Assembly: GCA_903970145.1 (NCBI GenBank)
Contig: CAJCHO010000011.1
Coordinates: 1-64,000, forward strand
Length of the DNA: 64,000 bases
Source: Mycobacteriaceae bacterium
GTDB taxonomy: Bacteria > Pseudomonadota > Gammaproteobacteria > Burkholderiales > Burkholderiaceae_D
Reading direction: 5' to 3'
Shown here: piece by piece, positions 6,867 through 16,448 of the stretch
How the letters are laid out: the number at the start of each line of letters is the position of its first letter
Numbering within the stretch: position 1 is the stretch's first letter
Translations under genes and position numbers: made by a program
The notes under the pieces: model-generated
The model's database searches: none
Told to the model about the DNA's origin: nothing
The model's input: only the letters and a program-made list of their open reading frames with translations

Positions 6867-7083
6867 CAGGTGAACGCCTTCAGGTCCCGGGCAAATCCTA
6901 AGCATCAAACATGACAGCTTCACAGCTGTGCAGTCCCCATCGCTTGAGCCAGTGGGATCCGGCAGGACAGGCTCGCTTCCTTTCGGAGGCGTCCAGGCGC
7001 AGGCTTGACGCGCTGCCTACCCATGCAAGAATGCAGGCGATCGACGCCCCAGCGGTGCATCGAAATTACCAGGAGTACTTTCT

Positions 7084-8373
7084 GTGAATGCTGCCAGCGC
7101 AACAAATGAAGTGTGGCTTGCCGCAGGTGTGCGCAGCCCTTTTGCCAAGGTCGACGGCGCCCTGAATTCTCTTGGTGCGATTGAATTGTCCGTGCCCATC
7201 GTCAAGAACATGGTCGCTCGCTTGAACGGCGCGCTACCCGCCTTCATCGTCTGGGGCACGGTCGTACCCAATCTCACCTGGAGCAATATCGCACGCGAGA
7301 TCGTGATGGACGCTGGCCTGCCGGCGACCATCCCCGCGTTCTCGACCGTCATGGCGTGCTCGACGAGTATGGTCGGCACTTTTCAGGCGGCTGGCATGCT
7401 AGACGATGGGGTGAGGGATCTCGCCCTCGTCGGTGGTGTCGAGAGCATGAGTCGTGTCCAGCTCGGTCTTGGCTTAAAGCTCTCTGACTGGATCCGCAAA
7501 TTCCAGCGCGCAAGCTCGCTCGGCCAGAAAGCTGCCCAGCTCGCGGACTTGAAGCCCGGTGATGTTCGACTCTATATACCGGCCGTAAGCAATCGGACCA
7601 GCGGCCTTAGCATGGGCGAACACACCGAGATTACCGTCAAGGAGTGGAAAATCGCTCGCGAGGACCAGGACCAGCTCGCGCTCCAGAGTCACCAGGACGC
7701 GGCGCAGGCCTGGGCGCGGGGATTTTTTGACGATCTGGTCCTGCCAATCGGCGAGCTGGCGCGCGACACGATACCGCGTCCGGATACCTCACTCGAAAAA
7801 CTCGCCCGCCTGCAGCCAGCCTTCGATCGCGTCTCGGGACACGGCTCCCTGACTGCGGGCAACTCTTCACCACTGACAGACGGTGCGGCTGCGCTCTGGG
7901 TGGCTTCACGCGCGGGCCTTGCCAAACTGCCCGCAACAGCGTCCCGCGTACGCCTGATTGACTGGGAACTCGCGGCGCTTGATTTTCGCATCGAGGGACT
8001 GCTCATGGCCCCGGCATTTGCCATACCGCGTCTACTCGCGCGTCACGGTCTGAGCTACGCCGACATCGGCCTGTGGGAACTGCATGAGGCCTTCAGCGGC
8101 CAGGTCCTGTTTCATATCAAGGCACTCGAGGATGCTACGTTTCTCGAGCAGAGGGTCGGGGTGAAGCCGACATTTGGAGAATTTCCGCGCGATCGTCTGA
8201 ATCCGAATGGTGGCAGCGTCGCACTCGGCCATCCGTTTGGCGCTACCGGCGCGCGCATTCTCAGCCAGGCCGTCAAGGAATTGGCGGCGATGCCGGCGGG
8301 CACGCGGGCGATCGTCAGCATCTGCGCGGATGGTGGGCAAGGCAGCGTGGCGCTGCTCGAAGCCTCGGCCTGA
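7084..8373 (+). CDS. acetyl-CoA C-acyltransferase (thiolase), FadI-like
   Basis: 429 residues from a GTG start, with CAGGAG upstream. The acyl-accepting Cys is at 92 (MACSTSM), the HEAF motif is present (LWELHEAFSGQ), and the C-terminal catalytic block reads GGSVALGHPFGATGAR (His383) and SICADGGQGS (Cys414). The section SGLSMGEHTEITVKEW with SHQDAAQAW resembles FadI of the anaerobic beta-oxidation complex more than FadA. It cleaves 3-ketoacyl-CoA, or condenses acyl-CoAs, in the cytoplasm. No fadJ-like partner is next to it; pirin follows. Before the IS insertion this gene and the porin operon shared a divergent intergenic region of roughly 0.3 kb. Confidence 0.88.
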   Translation: MNAASATNEVWLAAGVRSPFAKVDGALNSLGAIELSVPIVKNMVARLNGALPAFIVWGTVVPNLTWSNIAREIVMDAGLPATIPAFSTVMACSTSMVGTFQAAGMLDDGVRDLALVGGVESMSRVQLGLGLKLSDWIRKFQRASSLGQKAAQLADLKPGDVRLYIPAVSNRTSGLSMGEHTEITVKEWKIAREDQDQLALQSHQDAAQAWARGFFDDLVLPIGELARDTIPRPDTSLEKLARLQPAFDRVSGHGSLTAGNSSPLTDGAAALWVASRAGLAKLPATASRVRLIDWELAALDFRIEGLLMAPAFAIPRLLARHGLSYADIGLWELHEAFSGQVLFHIKALEDATFLEQRVGVKPTFGEFPRDRLNPNGGSVALGHPFGATGARILSQAVKELAAMPAGTRAIVSICADGGQGSVALLEASA

Positions 8374-8470
8374 ACGGGTAGCGGGGCAGACGCGTAGCGC
8401 GCTGGCCCAAGCACCTTCGCTCGCTTTTGCCCACGCTACTATCCGTAACGCTAAGATCGGATCCCATCAC

Positions 8471-9349
8471 ATGCAAACCGAAAAGACCTCAATCACTCCC
8501 CTTTCCCGGTCGCGCACGATCGAACGGATCGTCGCCGGTCAGCCGACGTCGGACGGCGACGGCGTCAAGCTCACGCGCGTGCTGACCCAGGACCTGCAAC
8601 GACGTCTGGATCCTTTTCTCATGCTCGATGCTTTTGGCAGCGACCATCCAGGTGACTACATAGGCGGTTTTCCTGATCATCCCCATCGTGGCTTCGAGAC
8701 GGTCACTTATATGATCGAAGGCCGCATGCGCCACCGCGATAGCGCTGGTAACGAAGGACTGCTGCAAACCGGTGGCGTGCAGTGGATGAGCGCCGGGCGC
8801 GGCATCATCCATTCCGAACTACCCGAACAGGCCGAAGGCCGCATGGAGGGCTTTCAGCTGTGGCTCAACCTGGCCGCCCGGGACAAGATGCAGCCTGCCT
8901 GGTATCGCGACATTCAGGGTACCGAGATCCCGGAATTTGTGACGCCCGAGGGCGTAGGCGTGAGGATCATCGCTGGCGCGAGCCACGGCGTGACGGGCGC
9001 GATGCAACGCGAAGTGACCGAACCGCTGTACCTCGATTTGCGCCTTCCCGACGGTGCCAAATTCACGCAGGCGCTTGCTGCGGGCTTCAATGCCTTCGTC
9101 TATGTTTTTCAGGGTGCACTGAAGATTGGCGATGAGACGCTAGCGCGCCAGCGCATGGCGATTCTCTCGAACGACCCGGCGAGCGACGGAGTGCTCGTTC
9201 AGGCGAGCGGAGAAACCCGGGCCCTACTCATCGCCGGCAAACCGCTCGGCGAACCAATCGCGCAATACGGGCCTTTCGTGATGAACACCGTGGGCGAAAT
9301 CCAACAGGCGCTCGCCGACTTCCAAAGTGGCCGGCTGACTGCCGGCTGA
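8471..9349 (+). CDS. pirin family protein
   Basis: 292 residues, ATG at 8471. The N-terminal cupin carries the pirin metal site, seen as GGFPDHPHRGFETVTYM (His-x-His) followed by a Glu/His pair near GGVQWMSAGRGIIHSE. The C-terminal cupin follows (FNAFVYVFQGALKIG). Bacterial pirins are cytosolic; some oxidise quercetin, others modulate central metabolism. The sequence does not decide between these roles. It follows the thiolase by about 100 bp in the same direction. Confidence 0.88.
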   Translation: MQTEKTSITPLSRSRTIERIVAGQPTSDGDGVKLTRVLTQDLQRRLDPFLMLDAFGSDHPGDYIGGFPDHPHRGFETVTYMIEGRMRHRDSAGNEGLLQTGGVQWMSAGRGIIHSELPEQAEGRMEGFQLWLNLAARDKMQPAWYRDIQGTEIPEFVTPEGVGVRIIAGASHGVTGAMQREVTEPLYLDLRLPDGAKFTQALAAGFNAFVYVFQGALKIGDETLARQRMAILSNDPASDGVLVQASGETRALLIAGKPLGEPIAQYGPFVMNTVGEIQQALADFQSGRLTAG

Positions 9350-9571
9350 TCATTTGCGCGGCGCCGGCCGCCTGGAGAACTCGCATACAGCGGTAATGCG
9401 GCCTTAGGGCGCCACATGCGATTGTTCGGGCCGCCCAGATCCTTGACTCGACGCCCGAGCGCCGCGTTTTGTGAGACGCTTGCCTTTCGCTCAAAGGGAC
9501 ACATTCCTGACTTCTGGACATCCCATGATGGGCGACGCAATTTTGTCACATTGAGCTATCGGAACATCACC

Positions 9572-10693
9572 ATGACCCCCTTCACTTCCCGGCCGATCAA
9601 TCTCGCGCTCGTCTTGCTGCTTGGCGCGAGTGCGGCGCTGGGCGCCACCGAGGAAGCTGCGGCACCCGCACCGATGTTCGTGCGCCAGGGTGAGCGACTC
9701 ACCGTGCCGGCAAACTCGCCCTTGCGCTCGCGCCTTGTCGTGGCTGCCGTAGCCGACAAGACCTCGCCTCATGCGATCGGCATTCCAGGCATAGTCGAAG
9801 CGGACCCGACGCTGGTCGTGAATGTATTGCCACCGCTCGCAGGACGCGTGGTGGAATTACCCGTCAATCTGGGCGACCCGGTTCAGAAGGGTCAGCTCGT
9901 GGCGCGCTTGAGTTCAGGGGACATGGCCCAGGCGGTCTCGGACATGGAGAAGGCTCGCGATTCCGAGAAGCTCGCCAAGCAGGCGCTCGAGCGAGCGCGC
10001 GGCGTCAACCAGGCGGGCGCGAACGCAGTGAAGGATCTCGAACAGGCACAAAGCAACTACAGCCAGGCCCTGTCTGAATTGAATCGGTCCGAAGCGCGCC
10101 TGAAAAGCCTAGGCATCTCAGATGACGCAGGGGCTGCGACCAGCGCCTTGAGCATTCGTGCGCCCGTCTCTGGGACGGTTACCTCGCTGTCTGTGGGCAT
10201 CGGCGCCTTCGCCAATGACCCGACCGTCGCCCTGATGACGATCGCCAATCTGGATCGGGTCTGGGTGACCGCGAGCGTCCCGGAAGACCTGGTTGGCGTC
10301 GTCGCGAAAGGCCAGCATGCTGACGTGAGTTTCCCGGCATATCCCGGTGAGCTTCTGCACGGCACCGTAAGCTCGATCAGCGCGCTACTGGAACCCGATA
10401 CCCGGCGCAACAAGGTACGCCTGGTTTTTGCCAATCATGATGGTCGCCTCAAACCAAACATGTATGCGACCGTGGCCTTGCAGGTGCCTCAGTCCAGGCA
10501 GGTCGTAGTGCCCACATCGGCTCTGCTCATGAACAATGACAAGACCACGGTTTTCGTGGAAGTACAAGCGTGGACTTTCGAGCGCCGCGTGGTTGAACTC
10601 GGTCAGGAGGACGGCGAAACGGTGCGGGTTCGCTCGGGTCTGGCGAGCGGGGATCGAATCGTAGTGCGGGGCGGGATCCTGCTCAATGATTAA
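9572..10693 (+). CDS. RND efflux periplasmic adaptor (CzcB/HlyD type)
   Basis: 373 residues from the ATG at 9572, chosen because a signal peptide follows directly (MTPFTSRPINLALVLLLGAS, cleavage near LGA). The order is typical of membrane-fusion proteins: lipoyl half (PPLAGRVVELPVNLGDPVQKGQLVARL), a coiled-coil hairpin (about 110-165, rich in A, E, Q, K), a second lipoyl half (IRAPVSGTVTSLSVGIGAF), then beta-barrel and membrane-proximal domains. It bridges the inner-membrane pump encoded next (8-bp overlap) and the outer-membrane channel third in the operon. No His-rich metal-binding tail is seen, unlike some CzcB and SilB proteins. Confidence 0.9.
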   Translation: MTPFTSRPINLALVLLLGASAALGATEEAAAPAPMFVRQGERLTVPANSPLRSRLVVAAVADKTSPHAIGIPGIVEADPTLVVNVLPPLAGRVVELPVNLGDPVQKGQLVARLSSGDMAQAVSDMEKARDSEKLAKQALERARGVNQAGANAVKDLEQAQSNYSQALSELNRSEARLKSLGISDDAGAATSALSIRAPVSGTVTSLSVGIGAFANDPTVALMTIANLDRVWVTASVPEDLVGVVAKGQHADVSFPAYPGELLHGTVSSISALLEPDTRRNKVRLVFANHDGRLKPNMYATVALQVPQSRQVVVPTSALLMNNDKTTVFVEVQAWTFERRVVELGQEDGETVRVRSGLASGDRIVVRGGILLND

Positions 10694-13600
10694 CCAGATC
10701 ATCACGTGGTGCTTTCAACGGCGCCACCTCTTGTGGGCAGTCGCCTGCCTGATCGGGATCTTTGGCTGGTACTCCTGGACGCGCATGGCCGTGGAAGCCT
10801 ATCCGGAAATCGGCGATGTAAGCGCCCAGGTGACAACCCAGGTACCGGGTCTCGCAGCGGAAGAGGTCGAGCAGCAGATTACGACACCCTTGGAGCGGGC
10901 ACTGAGCAATACACCCGGTCTGGTTGCGATCCGCTCCAACAGCACCTTCGGACTCTCGCTCATCACTCTGGTTTTCAAGGATGGCGTAGAGGATTATTTC
11001 GCACGCCAGCGCATCATCGAGCGCGTCGCCGGGGTCACCCTGCCACCGGGTATTCAGCCTGGCCTTGACGACGTTACCGGACCGGGTGGTGAAATCTACC
11101 GCTACACGCTGGAGTCCGATTCCAAGAATCTGATGGAGCTCTCGGAAATCCAGCGCTGGATTGTGATTCCAGCGTTCAAGCAAGTCCCGGGCGTGGTGGA
11201 CGTCAACAACTTTGGCGGATTCACCAAGGAATTCCAGCTGGAGCTGGATCCCGAACACTTGCAGCGCTACGGATTGACGCTCAACGATGCGGTCAATGCG
11301 ATCAACAACAACAGCGCCAATGCCGGCGGTGGCCGGATCGCCCGTGGCGAGCAAAGCTACATCGTGCGCGGTATCGGCCAGGTACACAGCCTGGATGACC
11401 TGGGCGCCATCGTTGTCTCCCAGAGCAACGGGCAGCCGGTACTGGTACGCGACCTGGGTCGCCTGCAGATCGGGCATCAGGTACGTGAAGGGATTCTCGG
11501 CAAGAACACCAATCCCGATACGATCGAGGGCATCGTACTCATGCTCAAGTACGAGAATCCATCGCGCGTGCTTGAAGGTGTGCACGACAAGGTGCGGGAG
11601 CTGCAGGCGCGGCTGGACCCCCTGGATGTGAAGATCGTGCCCTACATCGACCGCGATGATCTGGTGCAGCTTACTGTCAGCAAGGTCAGTCACACCGTGA
11701 TGGAAGGTGTCGGTCTGGTGTGCATCGTGCTGATTCTTTTTCTTGGCAGTCCGCGCAGTGCGCTCGTTGCCGCGGTTGCCATTCCGGTTGCATTGGTGAG
11801 TGTGTTCATCATGATGAATATCACCCACTTGCCGGCCAACCTGTTCTCGCTCGGAGCAATCGACTTTGGCATCATTGTCGATGGCGCGATCGTCGTCACC
11901 GAGACCATATTGCGGCGACGCGAACAACATCCGGATGTGGCGCTCACCGAGGACGACATACTCGAGCCAGTCAGTGACGTGGCGCGACCGATTTTTTTTG
12001 CGACCCTCCTCATAATCTGCGCCTACTTTCCCTTATTCGCCTTTGAGCGCGCCGAGGGCAAGCTCTTCTCACCGATGGCCTATACTGTCGGCTACGCGCT
12101 CTTTGGCGCGCTGCTGTGCTCGCTGACGCTCGTCCCGGGACTTGCCTTCGCGGCCCTGAAGAGTCCCCGTCCGGTTTTCAGGAACGTTCCCCTGCTCTGG
12201 GCCACCCGACACTACCGCAGGCTTCTTGCGCATCTGCTCGCGCACACTTGGATAGCCTACGCCGCAAGTGTGGCCGCGCTGGTCGCCGTAGCCATCCTCG
12301 CCGCTACTGCGGGCCAGGAATTCCTCCCTGAGCTCGATGAAGGCACGCTTTGGCTCCAGGTCCAGATGCCAACCGGGATCTCGCTCGACAAGGCAAGCGA
12401 GATGGCCTCTGAGCTGCGCCGCGTGCTTCTTGAATTTCCCGAGGTATCCTATGCTGTGACACAACTGGGTCGCAGCGACGATGGCACGGACCCCTGGACG
12501 CCTTCCCACATCGAGGCGCCGGTCGGTTTACGACACTACGATGAATGGCCGGCCGGCGAAAACAAGGCAGCCTTCATCCGCAAACTCAATGCGCGCCTGC
12601 AGCAGATGCCGGGTTACTCTGTGGGTATCAGTCAGCCAATCATCGACGGCGTCAACGATGCGATTGGGGGCGCCCACAGCCCGCTCGTGTTGCGCGTCTA
12701 CGGTGCGGACCTGAACGAAGACCGGCGCATCGGCGGCGAAATCGTGGCAATTCTTGAGACCGTGCGCGGGACCGCTTCGGCATCCATATTCGAGGAGCCA
12801 CCGCTGCCCCAATTAGTGATCACGGTAAACCGTGACGCGGCGGCGCGCTTTGGCATCAACGTAGCCGACGTCAGCAATCTGATCCAGACAGGGATCGGAG
12901 GCTCGCCGGTCATCCAGGTCTACGTGGCCGATCGGATATATAACGTCACCGTGCGCTTCCCGACCGCCGCCAAGGCGAGCATCGAAGCGCTTGGCCAGCT
13001 CTTCCTCAATAGCTCAAGTGGAGCCAAGATTCCGCTGTCACAAATCGCGGACATCCGCTACAAGACCGGCGAGAGCACCATATCGCACGTCTGGAACGAA
13101 CGTCAGATAACGGTTCGCGTCGATAATCGGGATCGTGATCTCACCTCCTACCTGAAAGAAGCGCAGGAGCGCATTGCCAAGGATGTCCATTTCGATCCGC
13201 AGCAGGTGCGCCTGCAGTGGGCCGGCCAGTTCGAAAACCAGCAACGCGCGCAGGCGCGTCTGGCCCTGATTCTCGGCCTCGTGCTCATGCTGATGTCAAT
13301 CCTGCTCTACTTTCAGTTCGGCCAGCTGCGCCAGGCAATGCTGGTTCTGGGGATCGTCCCCCTCGCAACTCTGGGAGGTCTAATCGCAATACATCTGGCC
13401 GGCGAAACCCTGAACGTCGCGACGGCTGTTGGATTCATTGCGCTATTTGGCGTTGCTATCCAGAACGGAATCATCATGGTCGCGAATTTTCGGCGTGTGC
13501 GCGGCCATCAGGCCAAGCTCAGCGAAGCGGTACTTGAAGGAGCCACTGAGCGCCTGCGTCCTGTACTCATGACCGCGACGGTGGCGTCGCTTGGCATGCT

Positions 13601-13781
13601 CCCGGCTGCCTTGGCGACCGGAGTCGGAACCGACGTGCAGCGTGGTGTCGCTACAGTCGTCGTCGGCGGCCTGCTCGTCTCCACCTTTCTGACCTTGTTC
13701 ATCCTGCCGACCCTCTATTTCTCTATGGAGCGCTTCGTCGAATTCAGAAAACGGGGCGCTCGCCTGCGCAGACATCGATGA
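10686..13781 (+). CDS. heavy-metal-type RND efflux pump (CzcA family)
   Basis: 1031 residues, 12 transmembrane segments expected (TM1 at about 12-30, then a large periplasmic loop; a cluster from about 338; TM7 near 525; last cluster from about 860). The HME-class TM4 motif reads DFGIIVDGAIVVTE, keeping both Asp residues and the Glu that relay protons, but with Thr after Glu where CzcA-type pumps usually have Asn. It exchanges protons for substrate across the inner membrane. Membership in the HME class points to metal cations, though the particular metal cannot be read. It overlaps the adaptor gene by 8 bp and the channel gene by 4 bp (ATGA). Confidence 0.88.
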   Translation: MINQIITWCFQRRHLLWAVACLIGIFGWYSWTRMAVEAYPEIGDVSAQVTTQVPGLAAEEVEQQITTPLERALSNTPGLVAIRSNSTFGLSLITLVFKDGVEDYFARQRIIERVAGVTLPPGIQPGLDDVTGPGGEIYRYTLESDSKNLMELSEIQRWIVIPAFKQVPGVVDVNNFGGFTKEFQLELDPEHLQRYGLTLNDAVNAINNNSANAGGGRIARGEQSYIVRGIGQVHSLDDLGAIVVSQSNGQPVLVRDLGRLQIGHQVREGILGKNTNPDTIEGIVLMLKYENPSRVLEGVHDKVRELQARLDPLDVKIVPYIDRDDLVQLTVSKVSHTVMEGVGLVCIVLILFLGSPRSALVAAVAIPVALVSVFIMMNITHLPANLFSLGAIDFGIIVDGAIVVTETILRRREQHPDVALTEDDILEPVSDVARPIFFATLLIICAYFPLFAFERAEGKLFSPMAYTVGYALFGALLCSLTLVPGLAFAALKSPRPVFRNVPLLWATRHYRRLLAHLLAHTWIAYAASVAALVAVAILAATAGQEFLPELDEGTLWLQVQMPTGISLDKASEMASELRRVLLEFPEVSYAVTQLGRSDDGTDPWTPSHIEAPVGLRHYDEWPAGENKAAFIRKLNARLQQMPGYSVGISQPIIDGVNDAIGGAHSPLVLRVYGADLNEDRRIGGEIVAILETVRGTASASIFEEPPLPQLVITVNRDAAARFGINVADVSNLIQTGIGGSPVIQVYVADRIYNVTVRFPTAAKASIEALGQLFLNSSSGAKIPLSQIADIRYKTGESTISHVWNERQITVRVDNRDRDLTSYLKEAQERIAKDVHFDPQQVRLQWAGQFENQQRAQARLALILGLVLMLMSILLYFQFGQLRQAMLVLGIVPLATLGGLIAIHLAGETLNVATAVGFIALFGVAIQNGIIMVANFRRVRGHQAKLSEAVLEGATERLRPVLMTATVASLGMLPAALATGVGTDVQRGVATVVVGGLLVSTFLTLFILPTLYFSMERFVEFRKRGARLRRHR

Positions 13782-15283
13782 AAATACTCCTTGCGACGTC
13801 AGGCGCAACCCGGCGGGCGATAGCATGCCTGTCAGTGCTGGCCTGCCTGTTGCCCGGCTGCGCCGTGGGTCCTGACTATGTGAGGCCCGAGCTCACGCTG
13901 CCGGACTCCTATCTGGAAAAGGGTGTCGTTGCGAGCGACTCCGCTTCCAGCAGCGGCGAGGTCAAACGCCAGGCACTGCAGCTTGGCGAGAAGATACCCG
14001 AGCAGTGGTGGGAGCTCTTTCATTCGACAGCGCTCAACGAGCTCGTCAAGGCGAGCCTTGCGCACAATCCGAATATCACTGCCGCGCAGGCGGCGCTGCG
14101 GCAGGCGCAACAGAACGTCGCTGCGCAACAGGGCGCCTATTACCCGAGCGTCGTCGCCCAGTTCAATCCGATACGCCAGAAGGTAGCCGGGACGCTCGCC
14201 ACTCCCGTGTCGAATAACGCTTATTACTACAGTCTCTATACCGCGCAGCTCAGTGTGTCCTACACCCCTGACGTGTTCGGTTTGAATCGGCGCCAGGTTG
14301 AATCGCTCCAGGCCCAGGCCGACTCGCAGCGCTTTACACTCGAGGCAAGCCTGCTGACCCTGTCGTCCAATGTGGTGAGCGCTGCGATTACTGAAGCGGC
14401 CCTGCGCGGGCAGATCAAGGCCACACAGGAAATCATTGCCAGCCAGGTGCATCTGCTCGATATTCTCAAGCGCGAACTGGTGCTGGGCCAGGCAGCCGAG
14501 GCCGATGTTGCTGCACAGCAGGCGGCGCTTGCCGCAGCCAGGGCAAGCTTGCCGCCCCTGCAAAAGCAGCTGGCATTGCAGCGGGATCTGCTCGCGGCTC
14601 TGGCCGGTCGCTACCCGAGCGAACACCTGGACGCACAGTTCGAGCTCGAGGACCTTCAGTTGCCGGACCACTTGCCCGTCAATCTGCCGTCCACTCTGGT
14701 TGAATCGCGACCGGATATCCGTGCCGCCGAGGAGCAACTGCATTCTGCCAGCGCTGCCATCGGCGTTGCGATCGCCAACCGGCTGCCCAACGTGACCCTC
14801 GGGGTCGATGGCTATGGCTCGGCTGCCTACACGCTTGGAAACCTGTTTCACGCGGGGACCGGCTTCTGGGCGGTCGGGGCTGATATCGCCCAACCGGTAT
14901 TTGATGGCGGTATCTTGGCCCATCGCCAGGACGCGGCGCAGGCGGCGTACGACGAGGCGGCTGCGCAGTATCGCGCGACGGTCATCAATGCCTTTCAGAA
15001 CGTCGCCGATAGTCTACAGGCGCTCGACCTCGATACCGCCGGATTGATTGCAGCGCGCGACGCCGAGCAGGCGGCATTAAAGAGCCTCACGATCACGCGC
15101 CGTCAGCTCGAACTAGGGGATACGAGCATTGCGCTGCTGCTGGGCGCCGAGCAGGCTTATCAGCAGGCGCGCCTGAACTTGGTTTCTGCGCAGGCCAATC
15201 GACTCACCGACACCGCGGCGCTCTTCCAGGCGCTCGGTGGAGGTTGGTGGAATCGCGACCAAACGCTTGCTGCGACGCCATGA
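13778..15283 (+). CDS. outer-membrane efflux lipoprotein (NodT/OprM family)
   Basis: 501 residues. A lipoprotein signal ends in LPGC (Cys near 28) followed by AVGPDYVRP, the family's hallmark start. Two TolC-type repeats follow, each with long coiled-coil helices (for example PNITAAQAALRQAQQNV and ARLNLVSAQANRLTDTAALF). The mature protein forms a trimeric channel in the outer membrane and completes the tripartite RND pump. Its ATG overlaps the pump stop (ATGA), so the three subunits are translationally coupled. Confidence 0.9.
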   Translation: MKILLATSGATRRAIACLSVLACLLPGCAVGPDYVRPELTLPDSYLEKGVVASDSASSSGEVKRQALQLGEKIPEQWWELFHSTALNELVKASLAHNPNITAAQAALRQAQQNVAAQQGAYYPSVVAQFNPIRQKVAGTLATPVSNNAYYYSLYTAQLSVSYTPDVFGLNRRQVESLQAQADSQRFTLEASLLTLSSNVVSAAITEAALRGQIKATQEIIASQVHLLDILKRELVLGQAAEADVAAQQAALAAARASLPPLQKQLALQRDLLAALAGRYPSEHLDAQFELEDLQLPDHLPVNLPSTLVESRPDIRAAEEQLHSASAAIGVAIANRLPNVTLGVDGYGSAAYTLGNLFHAGTGFWAVGADIAQPVFDGGILAHRQDAAQAAYDEAAAQYRATVINAFQNVADSLQALDLDTAGLIAARDAEQAALKSLTITRRQLELGDTSIALLLGAEQAYQQARLNLVSAQANRLTDTAALFQALGGGWWNRDQTLAATP

Positions 15284-15335
15284 ACTCTCCCGCGATATGA
15301 TCAGCAGCACCATCAGGAATCATTAGGACTCGCCC

Positions 15336-15704
15336 ATGAATATTGAACGCTTTGACATGGGCCCGCGCTTTTGCGAAATGTCTGTCGTCGATACCGGGAC
15401 AGTGAAGTTCATTTATCTGGCTGGCCAGGTCGCCGACAATACGGGTTATGACGTCACCGGACAGACGCGCGAGATCCTCGGGCGCATCGACCAGCTGCTG
15501 GCGCGCGCGGGCGCCGACAAGACGCATATCGTCGCCGCGACTGTCTATCTCGCCTCACCGGGAGACTATGCGGCGATGAATTCGGTCTGGGATGATTGGG
15601 TTCCACAGGGCCACACGCCCGCGCGCGCAACCGTCGGAGCGAAGATGGTCGATCCCGGCTACAAGGTCGAAGTGCAGTTGACCGCAGTAGTCGCGTCGTC
15701 CTAG
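15336..15704 (+). CDS. RidA/YjgF family protein
   Basis: 122 residues, close to the usual 125-130. Family motifs seen are IYLAGQVADN, TREILGRIDQLLARAGADKTHIV, and the C-terminal PARATVGAKMVDPGYKVEVQLTA containing the active-site-like Arg. RidA proteins hydrolyse reactive imines and enamines released by PLP enzymes, in the cytosol, as trimers. Some subgroups lack that activity, so the exact role is open. It stands 52 bp after the efflux operon and could be co-transcribed with it. Confidence 0.85.
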   Translation: MNIERFDMGPRFCEMSVVDTGTVKFIYLAGQVADNTGYDVTGQTREILGRIDQLLARAGADKTHIVAATVYLASPGDYAAMNSVWDDWVPQGHTPARATVGAKMVDPGYKVEVQLTAVVASS

Positions 15705-15724
15705 CTCCAGAAGCTTTTGCCCGG

Positions 15725-15752
15725 ACATCCGGCGGGCGTTCCCGCCGGATGT
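15725..15752. terminator. perfect 12-bp hairpin between converging genes
   Basis: ACATCCGGCGGG (15725-15736) pairs fully with CCCGCCGGATGT (15741-15752) across a 4-base loop. It lies between the RidA gene (ending at 15704) and the PEP-CTERM gene (ending at 15759), where a shared terminator would be expected. Neither side has a real T tract, so it may instead be a 3'-end stabilising hairpin. Confidence 0.45.
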
Positions 15753-15758
15753 TGCGCA

Positions 15759-16415
15759 CTAGGCGCTGGCGCGCTTGCGCCGCAGCATCGCCCCGATACC
15801 GAGAAGGCCGCTACCAAAGAACCACGCTGCGGCCGGCAGTGGGGTCGGCGACACTGCACCCGTGATCTCAAGACCGATCGCCGGAGCGCCCGTCGTAGTG
15901 AACTTGGACGAGGTCGAAGAGCCTTCATAGGCGAACGCGAGTGCCGGTACCGTGCCGGTAGTAGCAGATGCCTCCTGGGGCGCATCGAGCCCGGGGGCCG
16001 ATTGAGTACTCGGCGCGGTGATGGCCAACCAGTAGTCGCCTGTACTCGGCGCCGTCCAACTCACGGCCACGCTATTCCAGCCATCGGCCGAGTAGGTCGC
16101 GCTGGTAGTCGAGAGCAAAAGACTCGAAGGGGTACGCGCCCCGACGAGCCCACTCGAATAAATATTGAAAGTGAAGGTGGCACCGGGCTGATCTGCCCCG
16201 GCCGTGATGTAGGCCGACAACTCGCTGATCGATTCTCCGGCGGTCAGCGAGAACTCCGCGGCAAAGGATTGACTGGAGTTGACTACTTCGGCGGGCAGAC
16301 TGGCGGAACTAGGCGTCCCGGTGTCCAGGATGAATCCGGCGCTGGCGACCCCAGGAGCAGCGATGGCGATCGCAGCAGCGAGGATGGCGCCCAAAGCTGA
16401 TTTGCGCTTGTGCAT
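15759..16415 (-). CDS. PEP-CTERM-type exported protein
   Basis: 218 residues. A Sec signal (MHKRKSALGAILAAAIAIAA, cleavage near ASA-GF) leads into a beta-rich, Ser/Thr-rich body without a recognised enzyme motif. The C-terminus is a tripartite sorting signal: TPLPAAAWFFGSGLLGIGAM followed by the basic RRKR. This is the PLPAAAW variant of PEP-CTERM, cut by exosortase for surface or extracellular-polymer attachment. No exosortase gene is in this window. It follows the metallophosphoesterase by 33 bp in the same direction, so both may be one operon. Confidence 0.8.
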   Translation of the reverse strand: MHKRKSALGAILAAAIAIAAPGVASAGFILDTGTPSSASLPAEVVNSSQSFAAEFSLTAGESISELSAYITAGADQPGATFTFNIYSSGLVGARTPSSLLLSTTSATYSADGWNSVAVSWTAPSTGDYWLAITAPSTQSAPGLDAPQEASATTGTVPALAFAYEGSSTSSKFTTTGAPAIGLEITGAVSPTPLPAAAWFFGSGLLGIGAMLRRKRASA

Positions 16416-16448
16416 GTTGATCTCTTGAATAAGTTGTGGGGAGCGGTC

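Noticed and set aside
10683-11930. 415-codon frame antisense to the RND pump gene
   Set aside because: The plus-strand pump is complete and highly conserved; the antisense product is His/Asp-rich without protein motifs.
13832-14923. 363-codon frame antisense to the outer-membrane channel gene
   Set aside because: Same reason: shadow of a clear NodT-family gene.
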